Shown: positions 24,274-34,214 of the stretch, in pieces
How the letters are laid out: every line of letters begins with the position of its first letter
Numbering within the stretch: the first letter of the stretch is position 1
Assembly (NCBI GenBank): GCA_035699745.1
Contig: DASSPH010000095.1
Span: forward strand, 1 to 36,346
Source: Vicinamibacterales bacterium
GTDB lineage: Bacteria > Acidobacteriota > Vicinamibacteria > Vicinamibacterales > 2-12-FULL-66-21
DNA: 36,346 nucleotides
Direction: 5' to 3'
Notes under the pieces: generated by a model
What the model was told of the DNA's origin: nothing
What the model saw: the letters and a program-made list of their open reading frames with translations, nothing else
The model's database searches: none
Made by a program: the position numbers and the translations under genes

Positions 24274-27210
24274 ATGAATCGAACTTTCGTTCTCGGCCTC
24301 GCCGTCGTCGCGGCGGCCGCCACCATCGGTGCCCAGTCGCAGCCGCGCATCACGGCGGAGATGCTGAAAGGGATGCCGCTCCGCACGACCGGACCGGACA
24401 TCACCACCGGCCGCATCTCGGACATCGACATCGACCCGCGGAATCCGAACGTCTGGTACGTCGCCGCCAGCTCCGGCGGCCTGTTCAAGACCGAGAATCG
24501 CGGCAACACCTTCACGCCGATCTTCGACGACGGCGGCTCCTTCTCGCTGGGCGCGGTGAAAGTCGATCCGAAAGACTCCAGCGTGGTCTGGCTGGGGACG
24601 GGCGAGAACAACAACCAGCGCAGCGTCGCGTTCGGCGACGGCCTCTACAAGTCGACCGACGCCGGGAAGACATGGAAGCGGATGGGGCTGGAGAATTCCG
24701 AGCACATCCAGAACATCCTGATCGACCCGCGCAACTCGAACACCGTCTACGTCACCGCCATCGGCCCCCTGTGGCGGCCCGGCGGCGATCGCGGTCTCTT
24801 CAAGACGACCGACGGCGGCGCGACGTGGAAGAACATCCTGCCGGGGACCGAGAACAGCGGCGCCACCGACATCGTAATGGATCCGCGCAGGCCGGACACC
24901 ATTTACGTGGCGATGCTGCAGCGGCGCCGTGCCGTCGGCCAGTTGATCGGCGGCGGCCCGGACAGCGGGATCTACAAGTCGACGGACGGCGGCGCGAAGT
25001 TCACCAGGCTGACCAAGGGACTGCCGACCGTCGAGATGGGGCGCGTCGGCCTCGGCATCCATCCGAAGAATCCGAACACGGTGTACGCGCTCGTCACCGC
25101 GCAGCGCGGACAGGGCGGCTTCTTCCGCTCCGATGACGCCGGCGCGAGCTGGACGCGGATCGGCCGCAACGTCAGCGCCGGCCGCGGCGCCGGCGGCGGA
25201 GAAGGAGCGGCGCCGCCGCCGTCGGCCCCGTGCGCACCGATCGGCGCGGCACCGGCGACGCCGGCGCCGGCCCAGCCGTCCACCGAGGAAGGGGCGCCGC
25301 AGGGGCGCGGCGGCCGCGGCGGACCCGGCGACGACTGCTTCCGCGGCGGCGACCCGGGCTACTACAACGAGATCTTCGTCGACCCGGAGAACGGCGACAC
25401 GATCTACTCGACCTGGACCAACATCTCGCGAAGCACCGACGGCGGCAGGACGTGGCGGACGGTGGCGCTGCCCGGCGTGCACGTCGATCACCACGAAGTG
25501 GTGTGGGATCCCTCCGATCACCGTCACATGATCATCGGCAACGACGGCGGCGTCTACGAGACCTACGACGACGGCAAGAGCTGGCGGCAGTTCACGAACC
25601 TGCCGCTGTCGCAGTTCTACCGGATCTCGACCGACAACGCGCGGCCGTTCTACAACGTCTGCGGCGGCGCCCAGGACAACGGCACCGTCTGCGGGCCGTC
25701 GCGCACGCTGAACCGCGCCGGGATCCGCACCAGCGATTGGTACAACGTCGGCGGCGGCGACGGCTTCCAGGCGCGCGTCGATCCCGAGGATGCCACGATC
25801 GTCTACGCGCAGTCCCAGAACGGCAGCCTGCAGCGGCTCGACCTGAAGACCGGCGTCAGCGTCCCGATCGCGCCGCGGTCGAACAATACCGTGGTCCCGG
25901 GCGAGGCGCCGGCGCCGCCCCCGCCGGCGGCGGCGGGGCAGGGACGCGGCGGCGCCGGCGGTGGCCGCGGCGGCCAGGGCGTGGGCCGCTGGAACTGGGA
26001 CGCCCCGACGATCATCAGTCCGCACGCGTCGCGCCGGCTGTATTTCGCCGGGCATCGCCTCTACCGCAGCGACAACCGCGGCGACTCGTGGACCGTCGTC
26101 AGCGGCGATCTCACGCGCAATCTCGATCGCGCCAAGATCCCGATCATGGGCAAGATCTGGCCGGCCGATTCCGTCGCCTACATGGAAGCGACGACGACGC
26201 TCAGCACGCTGACGGCGCTCGACGAATCACCGCTGCTCGAAGGGTTGCTCTATACCGGAAGCGACGACGGGCTGATCCATGTGTCCGAGGATGGCGGCGC
26301 TGCCTGGCGCAAGGTCGACTCCTCCGCGCTGACGTCCGCCGGCGTGCCCGAGTTCACCTACGTCACCGACGTGTTCGCGTCGCCGCGCGACGTCAACACG
26401 GTGTTCGCCACGCTGAACGACTGGAACCGCGGCAACTTCAAGCCGTACGTCGTGAAGAGCACGGACCGCGGCCGCACGTGGACCTCGGTGTCGGGCGATC
26501 TGCCCGAGCGTTCGGGGGCATGGTCGGTGGTGCAGGACTGGATCAACCCGAACGTGATGTTCGCGGGCATGGAGTTCGGGCTCTACGCGACCGTGGACGG
26601 CGGCCAGCACTGGGTCAGGATGAGCGGCGTCCCGACCATCCAGGTGCGCGACGTCACGATCCAGAAGCGCGAAGGGGACGTCGTCGCCGGCACCTTCGGC
26701 CGCGGCGTCTTCATCCTGGACGACTACGGCGCGCTGCGCGAGATGACGCCGCAGACGCTCGGCGAGCGCGCCCGGCTGTATCCGCTGCGCGACGCCTACC
26801 AGTACAACGAGCTGGGTCAGTACGAAGCATCCTGGGGGAACACGACGTACCCGAATCCGCCGTACGGCGCGGTGCTGACCTACAGCATCGGCCAGAGCTC
26901 CGACGCGAAGATGGCGATCGAGATCGCCGACGATCAGGGACAGCGGGTGCGCCGGATCGAGCTGACCGGCGACGCGGGCACCCCCGGCGTCCATCGGATC
27001 GCGTGGGACCTGCGCCGCGATCCGCCGGCCGGCGCCCCGGCAGGCCGCGGCGGCCAGGGAGGCGGCGGCGGCTTCGGCGGGCGCGGCGGCAACGCCGGTG
27101 CCACCGTGCCCCAGGCCCGCTACACCGCGACGATCGGCACGATCACCGGAGAGACGTTCACCGCCGTCGGGAAGCCGGTGTCGTTCCTGGTCACGGCACT
27201 GCCACGGTGA
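24274..27210 (+). CDS. Secreted BNR/sortilin-like beta-propeller protein
   Basis: A 978-residue protein with a signal peptide (about 1-20, ending IGAQ) and a large array of Asp-box (BNR) blades. I count about ten S-x-D-x-G-x-T-W motifs, among them [48 protein letters not shown] and STDRGRTW. Such VPS10/BNR proteins are often annotated as glycosyl hydrolases, but Asp boxes are structural, and I see no sialidase active-site Arg triad that I could assign. Low-complexity Gly/Pro/Ala-rich insertions occur at about residues 304-358, 542-570 and 919-945. A C-terminal beta-sandwich-like segment follows ([18 protein letters not shown]). It is divergent from the PPIase operon with only 40 bp between starts, and its stop lies 7 bp from the convergent gene. 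Confidence 0.9.
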   Translation: MNRTFVLGLAVVAAAATIGAQSQPRITAEMLKGMPLRTTGPDITTGRISDIDIDPRNPNVWYVAASSGGLFKTENRGNTFTPIFDDGGSFSLGAVKVDPKDSSVVWLGTGENNNQRSVAFGDGLYKSTDAGKTWKRMGLENSEHIQNILIDPRNSNTVYVTAIGPLWRPGGDRGLFKTTDGGATWKNILPGTENSGATDIVMDPRRPDTIYVAMLQRRRAVGQLIGGGPDSGIYKSTDGGAKFTRLTKGLPTVEMGRVGLGIHPKNPNTVYALVTAQRGQGGFFRSDDAGASWTRIGRNVSAGRGAGGGEGAAPPPSAPCAPIGAAPATPAPAQPSTEEGAPQGRGGRGGPGDDCFRGGDPGYYNEIFVDPENGDTIYSTWTNISRSTDGGRTWRTVALPGVHVDHHEVVWDPSDHRHMIIGNDGGVYETYDDGKSWRQFTNLPLSQFYRISTDNARPFYNVCGGAQDNGTVCGPSRTLNRAGIRTSDWYNVGGGDGFQARVDPEDATIVYAQSQNGSLQRLDLKTGVSVPIAPRSNNTVVPGEAPAPPPPAAAGQGRGGAGGGRGGQGVGRWNWDAPTIISPHASRRLYFAGHRLYRSDNRGDSWTVVSGDLTRNLDRAKIPIMGKIWPADSVAYMEATTTLSTLTALDESPLLEGLLYTGSDDGLIHVSEDGGAAWRKVDSSALTSAGVPEFTYVTDVFASPRDVNTVFATLNDWNRGNFKPYVVKSTDRGRTWTSVSGDLPERSGAWSVVQDWINPNVMFAGMEFGLYATVDGGQHWVRMSGVPTIQVRDVTIQKREGDVVAGTFGRGVFILDDYGALREMTPQTLGERARLYPLRDAYQYNELGQYEASWGNTTYPNPPYGAVLTYSIGQSSDAKMAIEIADDQGQRVRRIELTGDAGTPGVHRIAWDLRRDPPAGAPAGRGGQGGGGGFGGRGGNAGATVPQARYTATIGTITGETFTAVGKPVSFLVTALPR

Positions 27211-27217
27211 ATGCCAA

Positions 27218-29689
27218 TCAGGGATTCTTCAGCTGGACCACGAAGACGTCCTGCCGCTTCGTGGTCGCGGCATCGCCCGTCGGATCCGTGCCGAGCGTCT
27301 TCTCCCAGTTGGACGTGAACATCACCCACCGTCCGTCGGGCGAGACGTTCGGGCGCGGTTCGTACCAGAACGAGATGCCGCTCGCGTCGTTGTCGGCGCG
27401 CACGTCGCTGCGATGGTGCGCGAAACGCCAGACCGTCGCGTCGGCGCCGGGGGCGGCGTCGGTCTGCACCGCGATGATCTCGTCGTCCCAGGCGCGCCAC
27501 GTCGTGTCCGAGGTCGGCGCGCGGAAGATGCCGCTGATGAACGGCGTCAGCTGGTCCGGCCGCGCGTTGTTCCAGGTGGTGTGATCGGCCAGGTAGATCT
27601 CCTTCGGCGTCAGCACGTTCGTGATCACGTCGCGCGTCTGCAGGGGCGTCGCCAGCGAGCGGAACTGCCACTGCGCCGCATCCCACGTCGTCGACACGCA
27701 GCAGTCCTGGTTCACCGACACGCCGTAACCGAACGCGTCGTGGCCGTAGGGCAGCGCCGTGATCCCGAGCTCCGTGAACGCGCCGGTCGCCGTGTCCCAC
27801 AAGTACGACTGCGCCGCCTTGCGCGTGCTCGACATGTCCGCCCACGTCGGATAGAGCATCACGTAGCGGCCGCTCCGATCGATCGCCACGTGGTGCAGCG
27901 AGAACTCGAGGCGCGCCGAGACGGGTGCGCCGTTGAGCGTGCCTGCCGTGGTGTCGAGCAGCAGGCGGCTCTGCGGGTTCGCCTTGTCGAAGAGCACGAC
28001 GTAGTGATGGCGATCCTGGCTCGTGCCGCCGAAGAACGCCATGATCCGCTCGACCGGGCCGGCGCTCGACGCGACGCCGCCGATGTAGGTCCCCGAGAGC
28101 CCTGACACCAGGGTGTCGAGATCGAGCAGCCGCGAATACGCGCCGGTGGTGAAACTGAACTGGTCGACCGTGCGCAGCGTCGCGCCGCTGATGCCGCTCA
28201 CGCTGCCGTAGATGAGCGCGTCGTCCACCCGGCTGAACTCGGGCTCGATGTAGAAGCGCAGGACCAGGCCGCCATCTCCCGTGGCCGATGGCTGAATCCG
28301 CTGCGCCGTGCCGGTCGCGCCGTCAAACGAGAACGGAAGGACAGAGCCGTCGCCGCTGACGACATAGAACTTCGTTCCAGCCGCGGACCATGCGTTCTGG
28401 TGCGGGCTCGACGGCGATCGATACGAGCGGCCGACGTACCCCGGGCGCGTGCGATCGTCGGTGATGCGGCGCACGGCGGACCCGAACACCGGATCGACGA
28501 TCGCGGTGCCCGCCGCACCAAACACCGGCACCGCCGGCTTGGCGCGCGGCAGACGATCGGTGATCGCCGTGTACGGCCCCGTCGTCACCGGATCGGACGG
28601 GGGCGGCGGCGGCGGGGGAGGAGGCGGCTCCGTCGGCGCTGTCACGAGCGCGCCGATTCCCGCGCCCGAGATCGACGCGCCGCGCGACGACAGCGTGACA
28701 TCGAACGTCATCGAGGCAGGCGGCGCCGCGGCGCTGGTATAGACGACGATGCCGTTCTGACGATACACGGCCAGTCCGGATTCGATGCCGACGCGGAACC
28801 GGTCGCCGGCGGCGAACGTGCCCCCGAGCCGGTAGACGCCGAGCTCGCGGATCTCCCACGCGCCGCTCGGCCACAGGCTGAACGCGTAATTCATCGTGGC
28901 GACGCTGGTGGAGGCCGAACGATCGGTGCTCAGACCAGCGGTGATGCGGTGGCCGGATGCGGGGGCGAACTCGGCGAAGAGCCCCGCGGTGATCGCCGCA
29001 GAACTGTGCGCCCCCGCGTCCGGACAGTCGCCGCAGCCGCCGCGCTTGGTCAGCGACCCGGCGGACGCCGTGACTTTCACGGTATCCATCCAGGAGATCG
29101 GCGTCGGAGCCGTGGCGGTCGTGCCGCTCGGCGGCGGTGTGACGACCGGCTGCGTCGCCGTCGAAACGACCGCGTCCGAGAGCGACGCCCCCGCCGACGA
29201 GAGCGTCACGTCGAGGACGACCGGATACGGCACCGGCACCGGGCTCGTATGGATCGCCGTGCCGTTGCGCCGGTAGACGACCACCCCGGACTCGATCGCG
29301 ACGCGCAGCCGATCCCCCTGCGCGAACGTGCCTTCGGTCCGGTATATCCCGAGCTCGCGGATCTCGAAGACGCCGCTCGGCCAGATGCTGAACGCGTAGT
29401 TCATCGTGGCGACGCCGGTGGACGCTGAGAGATCGGACGACAGGCCGGCGGTGATGCGGTGACCTGACGCGGGAACGAACTCGACGTAGCCGTCGCCGGT
29501 CAGGCGCGCCGCGCTCGTCGCGCCCGCGTCGGAGCAGAGATCGCATCCGGCTGTCTTGGTGATGGTCGATGCCGCGACCGAGACGTTGACGGTGTTGCTC
29601 CAGAAACCGTCGACCGCCTGAGCGCGCGCGGGAGCCGGCAGGCACAGAGCTGCCGCCGCTCCTATGTAGGAGAGCGAAAGGATTTTCAT
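27218..29689 (-). CDS. Secreted protein with two tandem Cys-x2-Cys modules and a propeller-like C-terminal half
   Basis: An 823-residue protein with a signal peptide (about 1-24). Two tandem modules of about 150 residues (about 27-176 and 198-346) share a Cys-x2-Cys motif (GCDLCSDAGA, GCGDCPDAGA), PASGHRITAGLS and MNYAFS.WPSG..EIRELG.YR. Poly-Pro linkers follow each, the second a run of ten Pro. The rest (about 370-823) has WD/TolB-like blade features (NAWSAAGTKFYVVSGDGS, HHVAIDRSGRYVMLYP, NVSPDGRWVMFTSNW). The modules look like beta-sandwich binding domains, perhaps for carbohydrate, and the C-terminal half like a propeller; neither can be assigned an activity. The ATG at 29689 starts the signal peptide but lacks a clear ribosome-binding site; a GTG at 29725 would add 12 residues. 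Confidence 0.85.
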   Translation of the reverse strand: MKILSLSYIGAAAALCLPAPARAQAVDGFWSNTVNVSVAASTITKTAGCDLCSDAGATSAARLTGDGYVEFVPASGHRITAGLSSDLSASTGVATMNYAFSIWPSGVFEIRELGIYRTEGTFAQGDRLRVAIESGVVVYRRNGTAIHTSPVPVPYPVVLDVTLSSAGASLSDAVVSTATQPVVTPPPSGTTATAPTPISWMDTVKVTASAGSLTKRGGCGDCPDAGAHSSAAITAGLFAEFAPASGHRITAGLSTDRSASTSVATMNYAFSLWPSGAWEIRELGVYRLGGTFAAGDRFRVGIESGLAVYRQNGIVVYTSAAAPPASMTFDVTLSSRGASISGAGIGALVTAPTEPPPPPPPPPPSDPVTTGPYTAITDRLPRAKPAVPVFGAAGTAIVDPVFGSAVRRITDDRTRPGYVGRSYRSPSSPHQNAWSAAGTKFYVVSGDGSVLPFSFDGATGTAQRIQPSATGDGGLVLRFYIEPEFSRVDDALIYGSVSGISGATLRTVDQFSFTTGAYSRLLDLDTLVSGLSGTYIGGVASSAGPVERIMAFFGGTSQDRHHYVVLFDKANPQSRLLLDTTAGTLNGAPVSARLEFSLHHVAIDRSGRYVMLYPTWADMSSTRKAAQSYLWDTATGAFTELGITALPYGHDAFGYGVSVNQDCCVSTTWDAAQWQFRSLATPLQTRDVITNVLTPKEIYLADHTTWNNARPDQLTPFISGIFRAPTSDTTWRAWDDEIIAVQTDAAPGADATVWRFAHHRSDVRADNDASGISFWYEPRPNVSPDGRWVMFTSNWEKTLGTDPTGDAATTKRQDVFVVQLKNP

Positions 29690-29817
29690 GGTATGCGACC
29701 GTCCATGGCAAATGAACGGCCACATCCATGCGCGTACGCTTTCGCTGCGATTCGGAGGAAATACCGGCGTCGCGCGGACACCGCCGCGCGATCGCGATCA
29801 CACAATTCGAGGCGGGA

Positions 29818-31431
29818 TCACCAAAGCGGTAGGCGCACCGCCAGATCGATCGCGAGACGCTCGCCCTCGGCGATCGCGATCGGCGGCACGTCGGCGGCGA
29901 GTTTCTCGAGCAGCCGCTTGTCCAACTGCTGAAAGTCCCACCGCGTTCCCGGCGGGAGTGCCGCGAGATGATACCGGCCGGACCGCACGCCGCGCAGGTT
30001 GAACCGCCCCTCGCGGTCCGCGTAGGCCGCGCGGATCCGGCTCGATTCGGTGAACCAGGCGGCGCGGTCCTCGCCGAACAGCACGACGAGACTCGATCGC
30101 GCCGGCGCGCCGCCTTCGCCGGTGACCAGCCCCGTGACCTCCGCCCAGCGCTCGGTCAGCACGATCTGAATGCGGCCGCTGTCCTCGGTGCGGAACTCAC
30201 GAGGGACATCGGTGATGTCCGCGCCGTCGAGCAGTACCGCCTTGAGACTCCAGAGTCCCGGCAGGCCGCCGGACGGACGGAGCAGAAGCTCCGTGGCAAG
30301 ATCCCGGAGCGTGAAGGTCGAGTCGTCGGCCACGCGAGCCGGCGTGAGAATCAACTGCGAGTCGAGCTCCCGCTGCGGCCGTTCGGCCCTGACGCTCAGC
30401 GCTCCAGGATTCCCGGGCGCGGCGGCTCCTTCGAACACGAGGCGCCCTGCGACGGTCGCCGTCGGCTTCACCGTGAGGACGATGCCGTCCACGTCACGGC
30501 TGGTGAGCGTCAAGGGCATCGATCCGTACCCGAGCGTCGCTTCACGCGTCTGGTTGAACTGGCGGACGATCAGCCGGTAGTCGCCGGGCCGCTGCAAGTC
30601 GAACGCGAACGCCCCGTCGCTGTCGACGCTTCGACTCATGCCGCCGCCTTCGCGCATCAGCGACACCATGGGCGGCGGGTCGGCGCGGGCCGCGCTCGCG
30701 GGCGAGACGACGCCGCGGACGCGCATCAAGCGTTCGACGCGCAGGCGCAGGTCGTCTACCCGGACTTCCTGTCCCTCGCGGACGAACACCCGTGTCGTGC
30801 CGTCACGCGACGCCGCATTCGGGTAATAGGTGTCGACGAACCCCATGGTGGCGCCACTGCCGCGAGCCATCGGTATCTGCGGCGGTCTGGCGAGGATCTC
30901 GTATTCGCCGGCCGGCAGCCGGTATACCCGATAGCGGCCGAACTCGTCGCTGGCCTGGAACGGCATGCCGCCCCGGCCGGGAGGGTCTCCGGTCCGGCGC
31001 GCCGAGATCAGGATCCCGCTCACGGGCTCGCCGTAATCGTCGACGACCCGGCCGACGATGGCGCCGGCGCGCACCAGCGCGATGTCGGGCCAGTCGACCG
31101 TCTGGCCGGCTGCGACCGTAACGGAACGATCGTTGTCGCCGGCGACGACGTGCAGGAACTGCGCCTGGTGGGAGCTCGGCGAGGCGGCCACGGAGTAGCG
31201 CCCCGCGGGCAGGCTGCGGGCCTCGTAGCGCCCTTCACGATCCGTGAACAGCGTTCGCGGCGTCACGCCCGGCGCGGAGATGGTGACGGCGACCTGCTGC
31301 ACCGGCGCTCCGGTGTCGGACGCCACCACGCGTCCCCTGAGGATGCCGGTGCCGACGTCCGGGGCGGGCGCCGGGAACCGGGGCGCCTGCTGCACGGCCA
31401 GCGCGACGATCACCGCAGCGAAGGTACGCAT
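29818..31431 (-). CDS. Carboxypeptidase-regulatory-like repeat protein, secreted
   Basis: A 537-residue protein with a short signal peptide (about 1-15) followed by several carboxypeptidase-regulatory or Cna-B-like beta-sandwich units: LRGRVVASDTGAPVQQVAVTISAPG...GRYEARSLPAGRYSVAAS, then AIVGRVVDDYGEPVSGILISAR...FGRYRVYRLPAGEYEILAR, and further units to a last one near residues 440-510 (GRFNLRGVRSGRYHLAALPPG). No catalytic residues are expected; such domains form stalks or binding surfaces. It is homologous in layout to the product of the preceding gene (31442-33295), including the motif FVDTYYPNA. The ATG at 31431 lies 10 bp after that gene's stop codon, so they form an operon. Confidence 0.88.
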   Translation of the reverse strand: MRTFAAVIVALAVQQAPRFPAPAPDVGTGILRGRVVASDTGAPVQQVAVTISAPGVTPRTLFTDREGRYEARSLPAGRYSVAASPSSHQAQFLHVVAGDNDRSVTVAAGQTVDWPDIALVRAGAIVGRVVDDYGEPVSGILISARRTGDPPGRGGMPFQASDEFGRYRVYRLPAGEYEILARPPQIPMARGSGATMGFVDTYYPNAASRDGTTRVFVREGQEVRVDDLRLRVERLMRVRGVVSPASAARADPPPMVSLMREGGGMSRSVDSDGAFAFDLQRPGDYRLIVRQFNQTREATLGYGSMPLTLTSRDVDGIVLTVKPTATVAGRLVFEGAAAPGNPGALSVRAERPQRELDSQLILTPARVADDSTFTLRDLATELLLRPSGGLPGLWSLKAVLLDGADITDVPREFRTEDSGRIQIVLTERWAEVTGLVTGEGGAPARSSLVVLFGEDRAAWFTESSRIRAAYADREGRFNLRGVRSGRYHLAALPPGTRWDFQQLDKRLLEKLAADVPPIAIAEGERLAIDLAVRLPLW

Positions 31432-31441
31432 GCGGCAACCG

Positions 31442-33295
31442 TTACAACCCGCCGCCGGCGGCCAGCACCTTGAGATCGACCTGCCGCTGTTCGTCCTCGC
31501 CGATGACGAACGGAGTGGCCTCCTTGACCAGCTGTTCGAAGAGCGAGGTGTCGTATCCCATCGAGGGCACGATCAGCCGTTCGCGCGGGGCGGCGATGAC
31601 GTAGTAGCGGCCGGGCAGGAGGCCGGCCACACGATACTTGCCGGTTGGATCGGCGGTTCCCCGGCGGGTGCGCGTCGCATTGACGCGCCAGGCCGTCTTG
31701 TCGTCGGAGAACACGAGGATCGCCGCGTCGGTCACCGGTTTTCCGCCGGCGTCCGTCACCATGCCTTCGAGCGTCGACGTGCGCGTCGTCATCGTCAGGA
31801 TGACCTGATCGCCGTTCTTGAACTCGTATCCGGTGTCGGTAACGTCTCGACCGCCGACCGTCACGGACTTGAGGAACATGTTGGGTCCGCCGGTGCGGAG
31901 GAGCAGCTCGCCGTGCAGACCGCGCAGCGTGAACGTGAGATCGGGCGTGACCGTCGCCGACGGCGAAGGACCGATCCCCATGCCGGCTTCGGGATCCGCC
32001 GGGGTTCCGTTCACGCGCATCTGGAACGACTGCTGCCCCGGCGGCAACTGCGGCGGTCCCTGCTCGAAGACCACTTGTCCCGTGACGGTCGCGCCCGGCG
32101 ACAGCATCAGGAACAGCCCTTCGAGATCCGAATTGACGGTGATCGGCATCGAGCCCATCTCACCCGGATCCCCCTGCATTCCTTCGCCGGGGGGGCCCTG
32201 GCGGTTCCGCGCCACGAGGCGGTAGGTGCCCGGCGGAATGTTCCGCACGGCGAAGCGCCCCTGTTCGTCGGTGGTGAATCCGAAGCTCGAGGTCGAGTTC
32301 GCGGTGCGGCGGATGAACTGCCCGTTGCTCCGCGCGACCGGCCGCCCCTGCGAATCGCTGACGATGCCTGACAAGCGGAACAGGCGCCCGGTCATCATCC
32401 GGATCTCGACGCCCGGCGTCTCGGCGCCGGCCCGCGCTCGAACGCGCTGGGCCGTCCCTTCATCCGGGGTGCCCGGATAGTAGGTGGTCATGAAGCCGAT
32501 CTTGTCGTCCTCGGTCTCCGGCGGCGCATTCGGCGGCACGAACGTCGGACCGCGCGCCTCGGCGACGACCGCATAGTCGCCCGGGTTGAGCCCGTAGAGC
32601 CGGAAGTGGCCGAGATCGTCCGTCTGCGCGCCTGCGCCCATCCGCGATCCGCGCGAGCTGCCGGGCGGAAAGAACAGCGTGTACACCTGGACGCGGGCCA
32701 TCGGATCGCCGTTCTCGTCGGTGATGCGTCCGCTGATCACGCCGCCGCGCGGCAGGGCGATCGCCGCCTTGTCGAATCGCTGGCCGTCGGCCACTTCGAT
32801 CGTAGCGCCCGGTTCGAATGCCCCCTGGCCCGCGGGCCGCTTCGCGCCGTAGGCCATGCTGAGGTACCCGGGACTGTATTGGCCTGGAGAGGCCATGACC
32901 CGGTAGGTCCCCGCCGGCAGCCCGGAGAACTCGAAGACCCCCTGAGCATCGGTGGTCGCCGTCCGCGCGCGTGCCATTCCCATCGGTGCGCCCGACTGCA
33001 CGACCTCGAGTCTGACCGCGGTCGTAACTGTCCCCGGCGGCGCGCCGCCCGGCGGAGGCGTCAGCGGCTGCGGCGGCGCGACCGGCTGCAGGCTCACGTT
33101 CGCGCGGCGCATCGGATTGCCGGTGTCGGCGGCGACGACCCGGCCGCGGATGACCGCGGAGCCGGTCGGCTCCGGACGCCGGACCACGTCGCGCGGCTGA
33201 CCGGCGGCGCCCGGCGCCGGCGGCGGCGGGGGAGGCGGCACCGGGACCTGGGCGAGCGCGGCGGACAGGAGCAGGATGGCGGCGGATGCGATCAC
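31442..33295 (-). CDS. Carboxypeptidase-regulatory-like repeat protein, secreted
   Basis: A 617-residue protein with a signal peptide (about 1-15) and a Pro-rich stretch (PVPPPPPPPAPG). Repeated carboxypeptidase-regulatory-like units follow: VIRGRVVAADTGNPMRRANVSL, GVFEFSGLPAGTYRVMASPG, ISGRITDENGDPMARVQVYT, LSGIVSDSQGRPVAR, GRFAVRNIPPGTYRLVAR and YRVAGLLPGRYYVIAAP. The motif FMTTYYPGTPDEGTA matches FVDTYYPNAASRDGTT in the neighbouring paralogue. It is a presumed extracellular or periplasmic scaffold. The GTG at 33295 follows GGGAGG by four bases; the frame remains open to 33463, but that extension is not signal-like. It heads a two-gene operon divergent from 33488. Confidence 0.88.
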   Translation of the reverse strand: MIASAAILLLSAALAQVPVPPPPPPPAPGAAGQPRDVVRRPEPTGSAVIRGRVVAADTGNPMRRANVSLQPVAPPQPLTPPPGGAPPGTVTTAVRLEVVQSGAPMGMARARTATTDAQGVFEFSGLPAGTYRVMASPGQYSPGYLSMAYGAKRPAGQGAFEPGATIEVADGQRFDKAAIALPRGGVISGRITDENGDPMARVQVYTLFFPPGSSRGSRMGAGAQTDDLGHFRLYGLNPGDYAVVAEARGPTFVPPNAPPETEDDKIGFMTTYYPGTPDEGTAQRVRARAGAETPGVEIRMMTGRLFRLSGIVSDSQGRPVARSNGQFIRRTANSTSSFGFTTDEQGRFAVRNIPPGTYRLVARNRQGPPGEGMQGDPGEMGSMPITVNSDLEGLFLMLSPGATVTGQVVFEQGPPQLPPGQQSFQMRVNGTPADPEAGMGIGPSPSATVTPDLTFTLRGLHGELLLRTGGPNMFLKSVTVGGRDVTDTGYEFKNGDQVILTMTTRTSTLEGMVTDAGGKPVTDAAILVFSDDKTAWRVNATRTRRGTADPTGKYRVAGLLPGRYYVIAAPRERLIVPSMGYDTSLFEQLVKEATPFVIGEDEQRQVDLKVLAAGGGL

Positions 33296-33487
33296 GGAAC
33301 CTCCCGAGCGGCGTCGTGACGTTAGACGCCCGGAGCCGCGAAACGGGCTGCGGGCAACAAATAATAGATCCCGATTCCGAGATCCTGCTGCCGAAACTGG
33401 CGGGCGACGCACATCGCGGCCGGGGGAGATCCCGGCGAAATCCGCCGGATTCGCGGTCGGCACGGAGGTGGCACAGTCGGCGCCCCG
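33296..33487. other. Divergent intergenic region
   Basis: This 192-bp gap separates the carboxypeptidase-regulatory operon (minus) from the orphan gene (plus). A minus-strand TATTAT (33361-33366) could be a -10 for the operon, but no convincing -35 precedes it. No other structure is evident. Confidence 0.4.
33300..33305 (-). promoter_or_regulatory. Ribosome-binding site fixing the GTG start at 33295
   Basis: The minus strand reads GGGAGG four bases before GTG. It supports the short start over the longer open frame; the spacing is at the short end of normal. Confidence 0.65.
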
Positions 33488-34213
33488 ATGGGCTGGTACA
33501 GGGTCCGCGACGGCCGGGTCATGTTCACGGGGGCGCTCACGCGCGACCCGTACACCGCGTGGATCGCCACGCGGGACGGGAGCGCCGCCATCCAGGCGGT
33601 TGCGAAGACGATCGGGTTCCGGCTGTTCGGGCGCGTCCGGGCGGCGCGGAAGCGCGTGTGGCGCGAGATGGCGGCGGCCGCCGCGTCAGAGGACGGGCGG
33701 GCGGCGCTGCAGGCCGCGGCGGATCTCTACGTCCGCAGCATCAGCACGCTTGCCTACGCGCAGGCGCTGCCCCGCACGACGGTCGAGCTGCGGCGCCTGG
33801 TACTCGTCCCCCGAACCCTCGCCGCGGGGCGCGCGCGCACCACCGCCATTCCGCGCCTGCTGCAATGCCGCGCCTTCGCGGAACGCCCGGCGGCGGAGCG
33901 CGAATTCCTGTTCGAGACCGCGCTCAACGAGATCGACGCCGCGATGCGCAGCGCCAAGCCGTCGATCCAGCGTCCCGTGCGCGCCGCCGACGAGTGGGTC
34001 TGCGTGGGGGCCGACACGCGCTTCGCGTGGGTGGATCAGTACTGGTCCGGACCGGGCTGGTCGGGCCACTGGTTCGTGTACGAGCTGCCGCGGCAGCCGC
34101 TCTCGCGGACGTCGCGGAAGGCGTTCGATCGCGCCGTCGAGCAGCTCAACGCCGGGCTCGCCACGCTCTCGCGCGAGCGCCGGCAGGCGCTGGTCCAACT
34201 CGCCGTGCAGTGA
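33488..34213 (+). CDS. Hypothetical protein, unrecognised
   Basis: A 241-residue, Arg- and Ala-rich, apparently soluble protein without a signal peptide or membrane helix. Three parts can be seen: an N-terminal strand segment (WYRVRDGRVMFTGALTRDPYTAWIATRDG), a helical middle rich in Ala and Arg (about 30-160) and a C-terminal segment with many aromatics (WVCVGADTRFAWVDQYWSGPGWSGHWFVYELP) before a final helix. I do not recognise the family. The ATG at 33488 has no well-placed ribosome-binding site; GGAGG at 33464-33468 is 19 bases away. The frame is open upstream, with no other start codon between that site and the ATG. It converges on ftsH with one base between the stop codons. It is one of the few non-exported products here. 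Confidence 0.7.
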   Translation: MGWYRVRDGRVMFTGALTRDPYTAWIATRDGSAAIQAVAKTIGFRLFGRVRAARKRVWREMAAAAASEDGRAALQAAADLYVRSISTLAYAQALPRTTVELRRLVLVPRTLAAGRARTTAIPRLLQCRAFAERPAAEREFLFETALNEIDAAMRSAKPSIQRPVRAADEWVCVGADTRFAWVDQYWSGPGWSGHWFVYELPRQPLSRTSRKAFDRAVEQLNAGLATLSRERRQALVQLAVQ

Positions 34214-34214
34214 T

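Noticed and set aside
23773-26055. A 760-codon minus-strand open frame
   Set aside because: It overlaps the PPIase out of frame and the BNR gene in antisense, with unnatural composition.
24274-27210. Sialidase or glycosyl hydrolase assignment for the BNR protein
   Set aside because: Asp boxes are structural and the catalytic residues of sialidases could not be located.
25230-27584. A 784-codon plus-strand open frame
   Set aside because: It is a frame-shifted shadow of the BNR gene, whose Asp boxes lie in the other frame.
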